The position numbers and the translations under genes are program-made. A stretch of DNA of 13,067 nt from Microcaldota archaeon (GTDB lineage Archaea > Micrarchaeota > Micrarchaeia > Micrarchaeales > Micrarchaeaceae). This document shows positions 1-7,780 of this stretch, piece after piece (the first letter of the stretch is position 1; every line of letters starts with the position of its first letter). The stretch is taken from NCBI GenBank assembly GCA_030039935.1, contig JASHUQ010000060.1, positions 1 to 13,067 on the forward strand. Reading direction: 5' to 3'. The notes under the pieces are model-generated. The model ran no database searches. It saw only the letters and a list, made by a program, of their open reading frames with translations, and was not told where the DNA came from.

Positions 1-1
1 A

Positions 2-445
2 AAGATTGCAAGGGAAACCCAGAAGAGAGTGCTTGAAACCATTCTACAAGAGGGAAGCGTTGAAAAGGCTGCAAACATAGTAAAGGATGTTGTGAGGGAT
101 TTGAGGTCCGGCAAGGTAAAAATGAGCGAGCTGGCGATAAACACCCAATTGAGAAAGAATATAGACAGCTATGATGCAAAGTCTCCAGAATTAGGGGCTG
201 CAAAGAAGGCGGTGCAGAAAGGACTAAAGAAAAAGGAAGATTTGGAACACGCTGTGATAAGCTATGTTATAACAAAGCACGGCACGCTGGTGTCTGACAA
301 GGCCGAACTTGAGGAATTCGCAAAGGATTATGATGCAGAGTATTATATTAACAATCAGGTAATACCTGCAACAATGAGGATATTAAAGGAATTGAACCTA
401 AGCGAAGATGAACTGAGCGGCATAGGCTCGCAGAAGAAGCTGTGA
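2..445 (+). CDS. polB: Family B DNA polymerase, C-terminal part (5' end outside window)
   Basis: The reading frame is open from the first bases of the window (KIARETQKRVLET...) and ends with TGA at 443-445, so only the last 147 residues are present. They match the thumb end of archaeal replicative family B polymerases. The signs are the 'ETQKRVLE' helix, the SVEKA..IVKDVVRDLRSGKV segment, the region 'HAVISYVITKHG', and above all the near-terminal DAEYYINNQVIPA..RIL signature. The polymerase and exonuclease catalytic motifs would lie upstream and cannot be seen. The family acts as a DNA-dependent DNA polymerase in replication. No PCNA-binding (PIP) motif is evident at the C-terminus. The map gene begins 4 nt downstream, suggesting co-transcription. 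Whether the polymerase is a single or split polypeptide cannot be decided from this fragment. Confidence 0.9.
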   Translation, partial: KIARETQKRVLETILQEGSVEKAANIVKDVVRDLRSGKVKMSELAINTQLRKNIDSYDAKSPELGAAKKAVQKGLKKKEDLEHAVISYVITKHGTLVSDKAELEEFAKDYDAEYYINNQVIPATMRILKELNLSEDELSGIGSQKKL

Positions 446-449
446 TATT

Positions 450-1364
450 ATGGAAGAGAAAAAAGAGGAAAAGAATGACATCAATCTTATAAATGAGGTT
501 GGAGCGATGTCTTACAAGGCGCTCATAAAGGCAAGGGACATGGTAAAGGTTGGCGCAAGGCTCTCTGATGTTGCAAAGCATGCAGAAGGCTTCCTGAAAG
601 AGAACGGATACGGGGCAGCCTTTCCATTAAATCTATCTATAGGAATGCAGGCGGCGCATTACACCCCATCTGTTGACGATGAAACAGTGTTCGGAGAGCA
701 CGATTTGGTAAAGGTGGATTTTGGAGCGGAAAAGAATGGAATATTGGGAGACTGCGCTTTGACTGTTGATCTCTCGCATAACAACCAGAAGCTCATAGAG
801 GCAGTGAACGATGCGCTCCAAAACGCATTGTCTGTGATAAAAAGCGGTGTAGAGGTAAGGAGCATAGGAAAAGAGATAGAGAGGACAATATTGTCAAAGG
901 GATTTGTGCCAATAAGAAATTTGGGAGGCCATAGCGTCAAGACCCATGAGCTGCATTCTGATATATTCATTCCTAACTATGACAATGGCGATGAAACAAA
1001 GCTTGAAGAGAATATGACTGTTGCAATAGAGCCGTTCGCGACAAATGGGAAGGGGCTTGTAACAGAGAGCGACATATGCGACATCTACAGCTTTGATGTT
1101 GAGGTTAATGTAAGAATGAGAGAGGCGAGGCAGATACAGGAAGAGATAAAGAAAAGCTATTCGCATGAGCCTTTCGCAGTAAGATGGCTTTCAAATGTTG
1201 TTGGCTCAAGATTCGGGTTATATGCCGGGATTGCAGAGCTTTCAAGAAATGGCGGGCTTACCAGACATCCAACTTTGATAGAGGTTGGAAAAGGACTTGT
1301 CTCTCAGGCCGAACTCGAAGTGATTGTCGAGAAAGACAGCTGCAGGATACTTACAAAAGTATAA
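450..1364 (+). CDS. map: Methionine aminopeptidase, type 2 (archaeal)
   Basis: Cytosolic metalloprotease that removes the initiator Met from nascent proteins. The 304-residue length fits archaeal type 2 enzymes. The pita-bread-fold dimetal ligands are visible: D90 (VKVDFGAE), D101 (GDCALTVD, 11 residues later as in the family), H161 (NLGGHS), E194 (AIEPFAT) and E288 (in QAELEVIVEKD). H70 in QAAHYTP matches the conserved substrate-binding histidine. The type 2 helical insert lies roughly at residues 215-275. The first 10 residues are unusually Lys/Glu-rich. Start ATG 450 is chosen because GTGAT (442-446), complementary to the archaeal 16S tail, lies 3 nt upstream and overlaps the polB stop. 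All 13 Arg codons are AGA/AGG. The stop codon lies inside a TATA-like promoter of the next gene. Confidence 0.95.
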   Translation: MEEKKEEKNDINLINEVGAMSYKALIKARDMVKVGARLSDVAKHAEGFLKENGYGAAFPLNLSIGMQAAHYTPSVDDETVFGEHDLVKVDFGAEKNGILGDCALTVDLSHNNQKLIEAVNDALQNALSVIKSGVEVRSIGKEIERTILSKGFVPIRNLGGHSVKTHELHSDIFIPNYDNGDETKLEENMTVAIEPFATNGKGLVTESDICDIYSFDVEVNVRMREARQIQEEIKKSYSHEPFAVRWLSNVVGSRFGLYAGIAELSRNGGLTRHPTLIEVGKGLVSQAELEVIVEKDSCRILTKV

Positions 1365-1368
1365 ATAT
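1360..1368 (+). promoter_or_regulatory. TATA box (TATAAATAT) for the 1399-2854 gene pair
   Basis: TATAAATAT is a good archaeal box A. Its centre is about 35 nt before ATG 1399, placing transcription start near 1388-1391, right at the GTGA ribosome binding site (1391-1394). The box overlaps the map stop codon (1362-1364). The pair downstream can therefore be expressed independently of polB-map. Position and sequence are seen; activity is inferred. Confidence 0.6.
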
Positions 1369-1398
1369 CTAATAAAGCTTAGCTCTTCCTGTGAAATT

Positions 1399-2166
1399 AT
1401 GCCTAGTGTAACTGTAAGTGACATAAGTACAAGAAGAACAGCATGGAGGGAAGATTTCGAAAGAGTGAGCGGGATAGTTGCAACCTTGAAAGGATGGGAA
1501 TTTAATATTAGAAAAGCAAATATCGGTGCAGATAAAAAACCATTTGCGGATTTGGCTGAGGAAGAATTTGGACGAATAGTCAAAGCGATAGAAGGAAGAG
1601 TGCATCAAAGGGTGGAATCGCAAAAAGAAGGCGAACACCAGCCCAACTTTTATATAAAAGAGGCTGAGTTTCTTAGCGGCATTGCGGACCAGCTAGTACT
1701 TGCTATAAATCCTATTTTTAAGCAGTTTGAAGTTGATACTCTACCTTACGTGCTTGAACTGCTTGATAGGGCAAATAAAAGGCTTGAGGCAATAGGCACA
1801 GAAGACCATGGGGAGTACTATTCATACCTATCTTTGAGATGGGCTGTTTCTGCGTCCATATTGGAGAAAAAATTGGAGATAATGATGCCATCTGCTACTG
1901 ATATAATAGAATATTCAGACAAAATAGAAGATTGCTACAATAAAGCATTTGAATATGCAGAACGGGAACTTGAAAGGAAGTCCAAGGATGGCAAATCTAG
2001 CCGTTCTGAACTTGAATTATGGTTTGATACTGCAATGCGCTATGCTGGCAAGAGTGGAAAATCTAAAGAAGAACTAGAGCAAGTGCGGCAAGAACTAAAC
2101 CGTGTAGAAAGCGGTAGAATAAGCGGAGGCGTACCGAGCAATTCTGCTGCCGCTTTAATTAGATGA
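1399..2166 (+). CDS. Unrecognised helical protein, first gene of a two-gene cassette
   Basis: I do not recognise this 255-residue protein. It reads as soluble and largely alpha-helical, rich in Glu, Lys, Arg and Leu, with no signal peptide or membrane segment. Helix-like stretches lie around residues 90-125 (IADQLVLAINPIF..., LELLDRANKRLEAIG) and 165-235. A short Gly/Ser/Ala-rich tail (SGRISGGVPSNSAAALIR) ends the protein. Start ATG 1399 is preferred over the upstream in-frame start at 1324, which lies inside map and upstream of the promoter. TGAA-ATT-ATG gives the usual ribosome-site spacing. Six of 19 Arg codons are CGN, whereas map has none of 13 and aL1 none of 8. This suggests a gene of different history or low expression. 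The next gene starts 4 nt after the stop. No function is assigned. Confidence 0.75.
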   Translation: MPSVTVSDISTRRTAWREDFERVSGIVATLKGWEFNIRKANIGADKKPFADLAEEEFGRIVKAIEGRVHQRVESQKEGEHQPNFYIKEAEFLSGIADQLVLAINPIFKQFEVDTLPYVLELLDRANKRLEAIGTEDHGEYYSYLSLRWAVSASILEKKLEIMMPSATDIIEYSDKIEDCYNKAFEYAERELERKSKDGKSSRSELELWFDTAMRYAGKSGKSKEELEQVRQELNRVESGRISGGVPSNSAAALIR

Positions 2167-2170
2167 TATT

Positions 2171-2854
2171 ATGTCTATAACAAAAGAGATAGGCTTGGAA
2201 GAGGTCCTGAAAGACACGCACAACGATGCTGATAAATTTAGGGATAGATGTGGTCCTGATGTAACAAGCAAGTTTGTCGCGCTGTTCAAAGACAAACTTT
2301 GCGATGGCATGGAGCTTCCTATAAGCCAGGCCGTTGACGCCATTGACAATATACGCAGAGCCTGCGAAATGGAGAAAGCAGATTCGCGTGTTGTAATTTC
2401 TCGTATTCTTGGCACGGCAGGAAGATTGGGTTCTGAAGAGGTTATTGACAACTTAAATGTTATGATAGGATTTTTGCATAGCATTGGGAAAATAGCAGAT
2501 AAGATTTATATGAAGAGAATGCTTCCTGGTTTTCTTGTTAGTAAAAAGACAGATAGAACAGTGGCAAACTTTTTAGAAAGATTAACTGTTGTAGCGGATG
2601 AATTGTTAGAAGACGATGAAGAACATGAGATAAAAGAGGTTCTTGATGGGATAATCTATAACGCTGTTGACTTTACAAGAAACATAGATTTCGCATTTGA
2701 GCATTTAGAGATTATAGAACGAGATTTGGAGAAAAGCAGAGAACAAAACCAAAGGGAAGAGGAAGAAGATAGGGTCTTTGCATTGGAAAGGGGCTCTGAT
2801 CAAGAAGATTTTAGAAAGCTGCCTTTTAGAAAGATACCTGCAAATCGCATTTGA
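2171..2854 (+). CDS. Unrecognised helical protein with acidic coiled-coil-like C-terminus
   Basis: This 227-residue protein of unknown function is almost certainly co-transcribed with the preceding gene: TGATATTATG spans the junction and overlaps its stop codon. The sequence predicts mostly helices, for example residues 52-70 (SQAVDAIDNIRRACEMEKA), 88-118 and 128-165. A highly charged stretch at about 178-206 (EIIERDLEKSREQ, then a run of Glu) could be a coiled coil or single helix. There is a basic tail (FRKLPFRKIPANRI) and no membrane segment. Five of 19 Arg codons are CGN, like its partner and unlike the housekeeping neighbours. It ends 12 nt from the end of the convergent ribonucleotide reductase gene. 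Protein-protein association with its neighbour is a guess from operon structure only. Confidence 0.75.
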   Translation: MSITKEIGLEEVLKDTHNDADKFRDRCGPDVTSKFVALFKDKLCDGMELPISQAVDAIDNIRRACEMEKADSRVVISRILGTAGRLGSEEVIDNLNVMIGFLHSIGKIADKIYMKRMLPGFLVSKKTDRTVANFLERLTVVADELLEDDEEHEIKEVLDGIIYNAVDFTRNIDFAFEHLEIIERDLEKSREQNQREEEEDRVFALERGSDQEDFRKLPFRKIPANRI

Positions 2855-2866
2855 GCACAAGAGTAA

Positions 2867-5800
2867 TCAGCCGCATTCGCTGTGGCTGCACTTTGGACAA
2901 GTAAAACATCCAGACGCCGCTATCATTACTGTTCCGCACTCCGGACACTTTGATTCGCTCTTTGATGACATTACATAACTAGCCGCTCCCTCTCTAACAG
3001 CGGCCATCGTTATTCCGTTTGTCTCGTTCTGCTCCTTGTGCTTATTCTTAACATCTGTGAACGTTTGCATCTGCTGCTGCGGGTTCTTTTCAACAGCCTG
3101 AAGTATCTGAACGTTCTTGCTTCCATCTCTATAAACAGTAATTCCCTTGCATCCGAGATCGTATGATAACTTGTATGCAGCCTCTATGTCTTGCGGAGTG
3201 GCCCAGTTCGGGAAATTAATTGTCTTTGATACAGAATTGTCAAGATGCTTCTGGAATGCAGCCTGCATCTTGACGTGCCACTCAGGACTTATATCATAAG
3301 CTGTAACAAAGAGCTTTCTCTCTTCCAATGGTATCTGCTCTACATCTTGTATAGATACCTTGCCTGCAAGGCTTCTCATCAGTTCCTCAGAGTAATACCC
3401 TTGCTCCAATGACCTTCTTTCGAATTCGTTGTTTACCTCTATTAGATCATAACCCAATGTTGAGTGCACATTCCTAAGATAAACAGTGGCAAATATCGGC
3501 TCTATTCCCTGTGATGTTCCTCCACATATTATGCTTGTTGTTCCTGTAGGCGCTACAGTTGTTATTGTTGAATTTCTCAATGGCTTGTATCCCAGTTTGT
3601 ACCAGACGCTCTCTTTGAACGATGGGAACGGCCCTCTCTGCTCTGCAAGTTCCTGGCTCATCTTTCTTCCCTGCTCTGTTATGAACCCCATTACCTGTTC
3701 TCCAAGAAGAAGCGCCTCATTGCTGTTGTACCTTATTCCGAGCTTTATAAGCATGTCTGCCCAGCCCATGACTCCAAGCCCTATCCTTCTTGTAGCAAGG
3801 ACAACATCTGATATTTGCTTAAGCGGATACTTATTAGCATCTATGACATTGTCAAGGAACCTTACGCAAAGCCTTGTCATCCTTTTCAGCTCGTCCCAGT
3901 CAACCTCAAAGTGTCCATCTGTTCTCTTGACCATCATTGCCAGGTTTATTGCCCCTAGATTGCAAGCATCGAATGGCCCGAGAGCCTGTTCTCCGCAATT
4001 ACTAATGACAAAGCCGTTTGCTATAAATGAATGAGTTACTTTTTCTGTTAGATCGTATACCTTCTCTTCTCCTAGCTCCTCAATTTTTTCTACTCTAGCA
4101 ACAAAATATTCTTCGTAGGGTCCTCGTGTATAACTGTTCAGCGCATCTGCAAGTTTTCTGTTTTTACGCGCAGAAAGGAAGCCAATCTTGCTGTTGAATG
4201 CAATAAGGTTTGCGCCATCTATAGACAATTCATGCACATCCTTTACATTATACATTTTTGGATTTCTGTCTGGACCTGGCATCATTTTCTTACCTGCTTT
4301 CTTTCTATTCCTGTAGATTTTGCTGAAAACTCCAAAATTAAGAAGCAGCAACTGCACATCTGTAAGCAAACGCTCGCTTATTGAAGTAAGTCTTACCGCT
4401 TTTCTTGATTTGTCCTGCACTCCTACCGTACCATCTGCTTCGAATAGCGCCTGTAGGAACCCTTTCTGTAGCGGCCAAGATCCATTGAATACCTTTTTAG
4501 GCACCATAAGCTTTTCTTTGCCAAGGCCATAACTCAAAGCAAATTCCCTTAGTCTTTCAGATTCTATTACTTTAAGTGACCGTTTTTGTACTGTAATGAT
4601 CCCTACTTCATTAATATGATTAAACGATTCTGATGGCCTAATTACCCTGTTAACATCGCTGGCAAACTGCTCTGCAAGTTCCCTATCTTCTCCGTAGAAA
4701 GATAAAGCTGCTTTTTTGTTAACATTACATGTGTTAATGTGACCATCACCTATAAGCCATCCCAGAACTCTTCCCTCTTCTGCACTTCCTTCAATGCTGA
4801 ATGCTTCTCCATTACTTGCCATTCTAATCTTTTCATACTTCTTCAATGATCCTGTCTCTACCCAACCTCTTTCTTCGCTGTAAACCTTGTGGTCTTTTGT
4901 AAGCTTGATTATGAATCCCTCTTTTGTTGTAAGCCTAACAACTTGTTTTACTCCTGTTAATACAACTGGAGATGATATCGCCTTCTCTCCTGCGCCGAAT
5001 CTTTTATCTACTATTAGCATATGTGGAGATCTTGTTGCCTCAAGTTCCTCAGCAGTATACATTCCATATGCTGTGCTTATCATTGTATCTCCAGTAACGC
5101 AAGGATTTGTTGCCTCTATAGGACCATATGATGGAACAGGGTTTGAGAAGCTTGAGTTCATTCTGTCAATGAACACAAGACCTGGATCTCCAGTCTTCCA
5201 TGCCATTGTAACTATCAGGTTCCATACAGCCCTTGCATTAAGCCTTCCAACAGCCTTCTTGTTTCTCGGATTTATGAGCTTGTAATCTGCGTTGCTCTTG
5301 AGTGCGTTCATGAACTCTTCTGTTATTGCAACAGAGATGTTGAAGTTCCTCATTGTTCCCTCGTGCTCTTTGAGCATTATGAAATCAAGGATGTCGGGAT
5401 GATCTACTTTTAGTATTCCCATGTTCGCTCCCCTTCTCACTCCTCCCTGTTTTATCTGCTCTGTTGCTATGTCAAATATCTTCATGAATGATATTGGACC
5501 GCTAGCTATCCTGTTTTGTGAACCGACAGTATCATTTGCCGGTCTTAACCTTGAGAAAGCAAATCCTGTTCCTCCTCCAGTCTTGTGTATTAGCGCAGCG
5601 TATTTCATTGCATCGAATATCTCTTCCATAGAGTCTCCTACCGGTATTACGAAACAGGCGCTGAGCTGGCTTCCAGCTGTTCCTGCATTCATCAAAATTG
5701 GGGTGCTTGGCATGAACTTGAATTTTGTCATTATGTCGAAGTATTCCTTCGCATATGCCTGCACCTGTTCCTGCGTTGCACCGTATCTCAGCTCCACGCT

Positions 5801-6253
5801 TGCAATAGCGTTTGAAACCCTTTCGAAGAGCTGCATTGGAGTCTCGACAACTTTCAGATTCTCATCTTTTAGAAGATACCTTGCCGCAAGGACCATAAGG
5901 CTGTTAATTGGCATCTTCAATCCTTCATCGTTTATTCCTATTGATGTCTTGAAAGCCCTGACCTCTGCCCTTTTGTGCCTAAATAGTATATATGATTTGG
6001 CAACAGCTGGATCGTGTTCCATAAGGGTTTTTTCAACTATGTCCTGTATATCCTCAACATTGAGCTCTTCCTTGTTTGTAGAATTCAGATTTTCAACAAC
6101 ATATTTCGCAATGCCAGATGATTCTCTAAGGGTTTCATCCTGAGCTCTTTCCATGTAAACATTGGAATACGCCTTGTTTATTGCAACTATGATTTTATTC
6201 TGGTCGAACTGAACGCGTTCCCCGTTTCTTTTTATGACAAACCTGATCGCCAT
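2867..6253 (-). CDS. nrdJ: Class II (adenosylcobalamin-dependent) ribonucleotide reductase, intein-containing
   Basis: Reduces ribonucleotides to deoxyribonucleotides in the cytosol. The 1128-residue precursor contains a 368-residue intein, leaving about 760 residues after splicing. An N-terminal ATP-cone-like domain covers about residues 3-95 ([14 protein letters not shown]...). Catalytic-domain signatures follow: [12 protein letters not shown], redox Cys200 (QLSACFV), [30 protein letters not shown]-[intein]-CGEQ with the presumed thiyl-radical Cys753 and Glu755, C764 (DACNLGAI), GLGVMGWAD, and [29 protein letters not shown] near residues 1037-1046 and a C-terminal Cys cluster (C1103, C1106, C1116, C1119, C1122) fit B12-dependent enzymes. 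No NrdB-like radical subunit lies in the window. The ATG at 6251-6253 directly precedes the ATP cone. A TTTATAAA box lies 53 nt upstream. Class II rather than class I is judged from motifs. Confidence 0.92.
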   Translation of the reverse strand: MAIRFVIKRNGERVQFDQNKIIVAINKAYSNVYMERAQDETLRESSGIAKYVVENLNSTNKEELNVEDIQDIVEKTLMEHDPAVAKSYILFRHKRAEVRAFKTSIGINDEGLKMPINSLMVLAARYLLKDENLKVVETPMQLFERVSNAIASVELRYGATQEQVQAYAKEYFDIMTKFKFMPSTPILMNAGTAGSQLSACFVIPVGDSMEEIFDAMKYAALIHKTGGGTGFAFSRLRPANDTVGSQNRIASGPISFMKIFDIATEQIKQGGVRRGANMGILKVDHPDILDFIMLKEHEGTMRNFNISVAITEEFMNALKSNADYKLINPRNKKAVGRLNARAVWNLIVTMAWKTGDPGLVFIDRMNSSFSNPVPSYGPIEATNPCVTGDTMISTAYGMYTAEELEATRSPHMLIVDKRFGAGEKAISSPVVLTGVKQVVRLTTKEGFIIKLTKDHKVYSEERGWVETGSLKKYEKIRMASNGEAFSIEGSAEEGRVLGWLIGDGHINTCNVNKKAALSFYGEDRELAEQFASDVNRVIRPSESFNHINEVGIITVQKRSLKVIESERLREFALSYGLGKEKLMVPKKVFNGSWPLQKGFLQALFEADGTVGVQDKSRKAVRLTSISERLLTDVQLLLLNFGVFSKIYRNRKKAGKKMMPGPDRNPKMYNVKDVHELSIDGANLIAFNSKIGFLSARKNRKLADALNSYTRGPYEEYFVARVEKIEELGEEKVYDLTEKVTHSFIANGFVISNCGEQALGPFDACNLGAINLAMMVKRTDGHFEVDWDELKRMTRLCVRFLDNVIDANKYPLKQISDVVLATRRIGLGVMGWADMLIKLGIRYNSNEALLLGEQVMGFITEQGRKMSQELAEQRGPFPSFKESVWYKLGYKPLRNSTITTVAPTGTTSIICGGTSQGIEPIFATVYLRNVHSTLGYDLIEVNNEFERRSLEQGYYSEELMRSLAGKVSIQDVEQIPLEERKLFVTAYDISPEWHVKMQAAFQKHLDNSVSKTINFPNWATPQDIEAAYKLSYDLGCKGITVYRDGSKNVQILQAVEKNPQQQMQTFTDVKNKHKEQNETNGITMAAVREGAASYVMSSKSESKCPECGTVMIAASGCFTCPKCSHSECG
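3998..5101 (-). mobile_element. Intein with LAGLIDADG homing endonuclease inside ribonucleotide reductase
   Basis: Precursor residues 385-752 are not reductase sequence and interrupt the invariant NPCGEQ motif. Block A is CVTGDTMI, starting with nucleophile Cys385. Block B has T452-x-x-H455 (TKDHKVY). Two dodecapeptide endonuclease motifs are LGWLIGDG (497-504, Asp503) and [10 protein letters not shown] (599-608, Asp607), both retaining the acidic residue. The block F/G end reads [22 protein letters not shown] followed by extein Cys753; the penultimate residue is Ser751 rather than the usual His, and the last is Asn752. The frame is intact throughout, so splicing and endonuclease activity both look possible. 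NPC|GEQ-type sites in reductases are known intein positions. The +1 extein Cys used for splicing is also the reductase's catalytic cysteine. Confidence 0.93.
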
Positions 6254-6305
6254 TTATTGACCCCAACAATTAGCTCCACAAGCGATAAAAGTATTGAAAA
6301 GAAGG

Positions 6306-6313
6306 TTTATAAA
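6306..6313 (-). promoter_or_regulatory. TATA box (TTTATAAA) for the ribonucleotide reductase gene
   Basis: The palindromic box A TTTATAAA lies 53 nt before the start codon. Transcription would begin near 6283, giving a leader of about 30 nt that contains GGGGT about 7 nt before ATG as a weak ribosome site. The same octamer precedes the aL1 operon at 9405. The surrounding 6254-6417 interval is AT-rich and shows no other gene I can support. Confidence 0.6.
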
Positions 6314-6417
6314 GCATTACAAATTTTTGTGTAACGTAATGTATTCATTTTTATATTATTTTATTTTTAAAGCTTTCTTTATTGCCTGTTTTGTCGGCGA
6401 AAATCGAGGTTATTTTA

Positions 6418-6867
6418 TTATGTTTTTGTCGCAAACATTTTTCTGTCAGAAACTTCTATGTCATCGCACGCTTTCGCAAAATATTTCTGGAGGTCAAACC
6501 AAACCGACTTGAATAAACCCTGCATATCCGGATCTATCACAGAAGAAAGCAAACGGGAGAACATGGAATCAGAAATTGTTTCGTTTGCAACTTCGCTTAC
6601 ATCTTGAGCGGTTATGGATTTCCATCTTTTTGCAATTGCCTCCCTTACCTCATCCTGCACCTCAGAGCTTGTTATTGCGGATGGATTCTCGTGTATTACC
6701 TGATGTATTTGCCATGAATGGGCAGAAGAAAGGATTGCGATTATAATTCCCATTGTCTTCGTTCTCTTTTCGTCGTCGGTTAGGTCGCTTGCGCCGTTCT
6801 TTATTGCAAGTCTGTGAATCTGGGTTGCGAGAACGTCATGTGTTGTTATATTATGCTTCAGCGGCAT
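6418..6867 (-). CDS. Unrecognised small helical protein
   Basis: This 149-residue soluble protein has no family I recognise. It appears mainly helical (GIIIAILSSAHSWQIHQVI at about 40-58; EVQDEVREAIAKRWKSI at about 69-85; SDSMFSRLLSSVIDP), with no signal peptide and no Cys motif. The start ATG (6865-6867) is forced by a stop codon six codons upstream. A full Shine-Dalgarno GGAGG (complement of 6879-6883) lies 11 nt before it, slightly farther than usual. The gene is divergent from the 6986 gene across 118 nt that includes a perfect inverted repeat. It lies upstream of and in the same direction as the reductase gene, but the 164-nt gap with its own TATA box argues for separate transcription. 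Confidence 0.7.
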   Translation of the reverse strand: MPLKHNITTHDVLATQIHRLAIKNGASDLTDDEKRTKTMGIIIAILSSAHSWQIHQVIHENPSAITSSEVQDEVREAIAKRWKSITAQDVSEVANETISDSMFSRLLSSVIDPDMQGLFKSVWFDLQKYFAKACDDIEVSDRKMFATKT

Positions 6868-6919
6868 AATTTTTCTGGCCTCCTAATTCAATTAATGTTT
6901 TTTATTACATTAACCAGCC

Positions 6920-6935
6920 CGTAAAAGGCTTTACG
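6920..6935. promoter_or_regulatory. Perfect inverted repeat in divergent intergenic region (possible operator)
   Basis: CGTAAA-AGGC-TTTACG is a 6-bp perfect inverted repeat with a 4-nt spacer. It lies between the divergent genes at 6867 (-) and 6986 (+), about 50 nt from each start. It is short enough to occur by chance; an operator role is inferred only from its position. Confidence 0.3.
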
Positions 6936-6962
6936 TCCACATATCTTGTTTCATAAGTAAAG

Positions 6963-6970
6963 TATAAAAA
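6963..6970 (+). promoter_or_regulatory. TATA-like box (TATAAAAA) before the 6986 gene
   Basis: TATAAAAA begins 23 nt before ATG 6986. That is close enough that the transcript would be leaderless or nearly so. No ribosome binding site is visible before this ATG, which agrees. The spacing is a few bases shorter than ideal. Confidence 0.45.
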
Positions 6971-6985
6971 TGCATGAGTTGATTT

Positions 6986-7435
6986 ATGAGCTTGTATAAA
7001 GGCGACTTTATTGGTGGGAATTTGGCGATCTTCAACATTTTTGGCAAGAAAGATGTAAGCGAATTGACAAAAAGCTCTCCATACAGAATTTTCACGTCGT
7101 GGACCCCTTATAAGCTTTATGCAAGCAGAAAGGAATCCTGCACCCTTGGAATCAGGTTGAAGAACATGACTGGAGAGACTCTTCTTACCTCTGTTGTTGT
7201 TAGTCTTCCGGAAAATCTCGCTTTTGACCAGATGGGTTTGACAAAAGAGAGAGAGGTTAGACTGGGTGAAATGGCAATGAATGAGGAAAAAGAGGTGAAC
7301 CTTGATGTTTATGCTACCGGAAAGGCGGACATCGGAGAATATACAGTCAATCTAACCGCATGCGCCCATTACAGAGACTATGGGCATATATTGAATCTTG
7401 TGAAGAAGAGAACAACTCTTGAAGTTGTTGACTGA
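6986..7435 (+). CDS. Unrecognised cytosolic beta-sandwich (Ig-like) protein
   Basis: This 149-residue protein has no signal peptide or membrane anchor. Residues about 45-148 show the alternating pattern of an Ig-like/CARDB- or NEW3-type beta-sandwich: SCTLGIRLKNMTGETLLTSVVVSLP, then REVRLGEMAMNEEKEVNLDVYA, then GEYTVNLTACAHYRDYG, and a final strand TTLEVVD. The 'LKN.TGE' and 'EKEVNLDVYA...IGEYTVNL' phrasing is typical of domains normally found on secreted proteins, so its apparent cytosolic location is unusual. About 45 N-terminal residues (YKGDFIGGNLAIFNIFGKKDV...) are not assigned. ATG 6986 probably starts a leaderless message. Its TGA stop abuts the stop of the opposing winged-helix gene with no bases between. 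Function unknown; the fold call is by eye. Confidence 0.7.
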   Translation: MSLYKGDFIGGNLAIFNIFGKKDVSELTKSSPYRIFTSWTPYKLYASRKESCTLGIRLKNMTGETLLTSVVVSLPENLAFDQMGLTKEREVRLGEMAMNEEKEVNLDVYATGKADIGEYTVNLTACAHYRDYGHILNLVKKRTTLEVVD

Positions 7436-7750
7436 CTATTTTTGCTCTTGGACCTGCTGCTGTGCTTTTCCCTGCCCGTTTATCGCATTATATATGCCTG
7501 CGATCATCTCGGCAATCTGCGATCCCTTTTCTGTTAGTTTTATTACCTTTATTTTCCCGTGCTTCTCGCTTGTTGTTATTCCTATGTTTTCGCACAACGC
7601 AATGAAATTGCACGTATGCACATAGGTTGTATTCGACGCCTTTGCCAGTGATGATATATACCATGACTGGCCAGGATTTTTAAGAGAGAGTATGATTTTT
7701 GCCTGCTTGTCCTTGAATATTATGCTTACTTGAGAGTGCATCTCTGCCAT
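7436..7750 (-). CDS. Winged-helix DNA-binding protein (MarR-like)
   Basis: A 104-residue likely transcription regulator. Residues about 15-85 carry a winged helix-turn-helix: DKQAKIILSL (helix 1), YISSLAKASNTTYVHTCNFIALCENIGI (helices 2 and 3, the HTH), then KHGKIKVIKLTEKGSQIAEMI, whose 'KxxxxxLTEKG..IAE' phrase is the usual wing plus C-terminal helix. A Gln-rich tail (GQGKAQQQVQEQK) follows. ATG 7750 is chosen; an in-frame TTG at 7759 would add three residues (MIK) and lies close to the predicted transcription start, so it cannot be excluded. The gene is divergent from the PRC-barrel gene and may control it or itself. The target is not shown by the sequence. Confidence 0.8.
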   Translation of the reverse strand: MAEMHSQVSIIFKDKQAKIILSLKNPGQSWYISSLAKASNTTYVHTCNFIALCENIGITTSEKHGKIKVIKLTEKGSQIAEMIAGIYNAINGQGKAQQQVQEQK

Positions 7751-7780
7751 TTTAATCAAAATATGTTTTGGATAATTGAT

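Noticed and set aside
2..445. Split (two-gene) DNA polymerase
   Set aside because: Only the C-terminal 147 residues are in the window and the frame is open to the edge, so nothing shows a split.
3486..4034. Long open frame (182 codons) on the plus strand
   Set aside because: Lies wholly opposite the ribonucleotide reductase gene, which has clear family motifs in its own frame; this frame is an antisense shadow with no recognisable features.
5421..6143. Long open frame (240 codons) on the plus strand
   Set aside because: Antisense shadow of the reductase N-terminal half; low-complexity Ser/Ile/Leu composition typical of a reversed coding strand.
6330..6420. AT-rich patch as origin or small RNA
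   Set aside because: No repeats, origin-box pattern or stable fold could be seen; it is most simply promoter and spacer DNA.
6294..6512. Hydrophobic 72-codon frame on the plus strand, membrane-like
   Set aside because: It starts over the reductase TATA box and ends antisense to the 6418 gene; its hydrophobicity comes from AT-rich DNA (Phe/Tyr/Ile codons), and there is no ribosome site.
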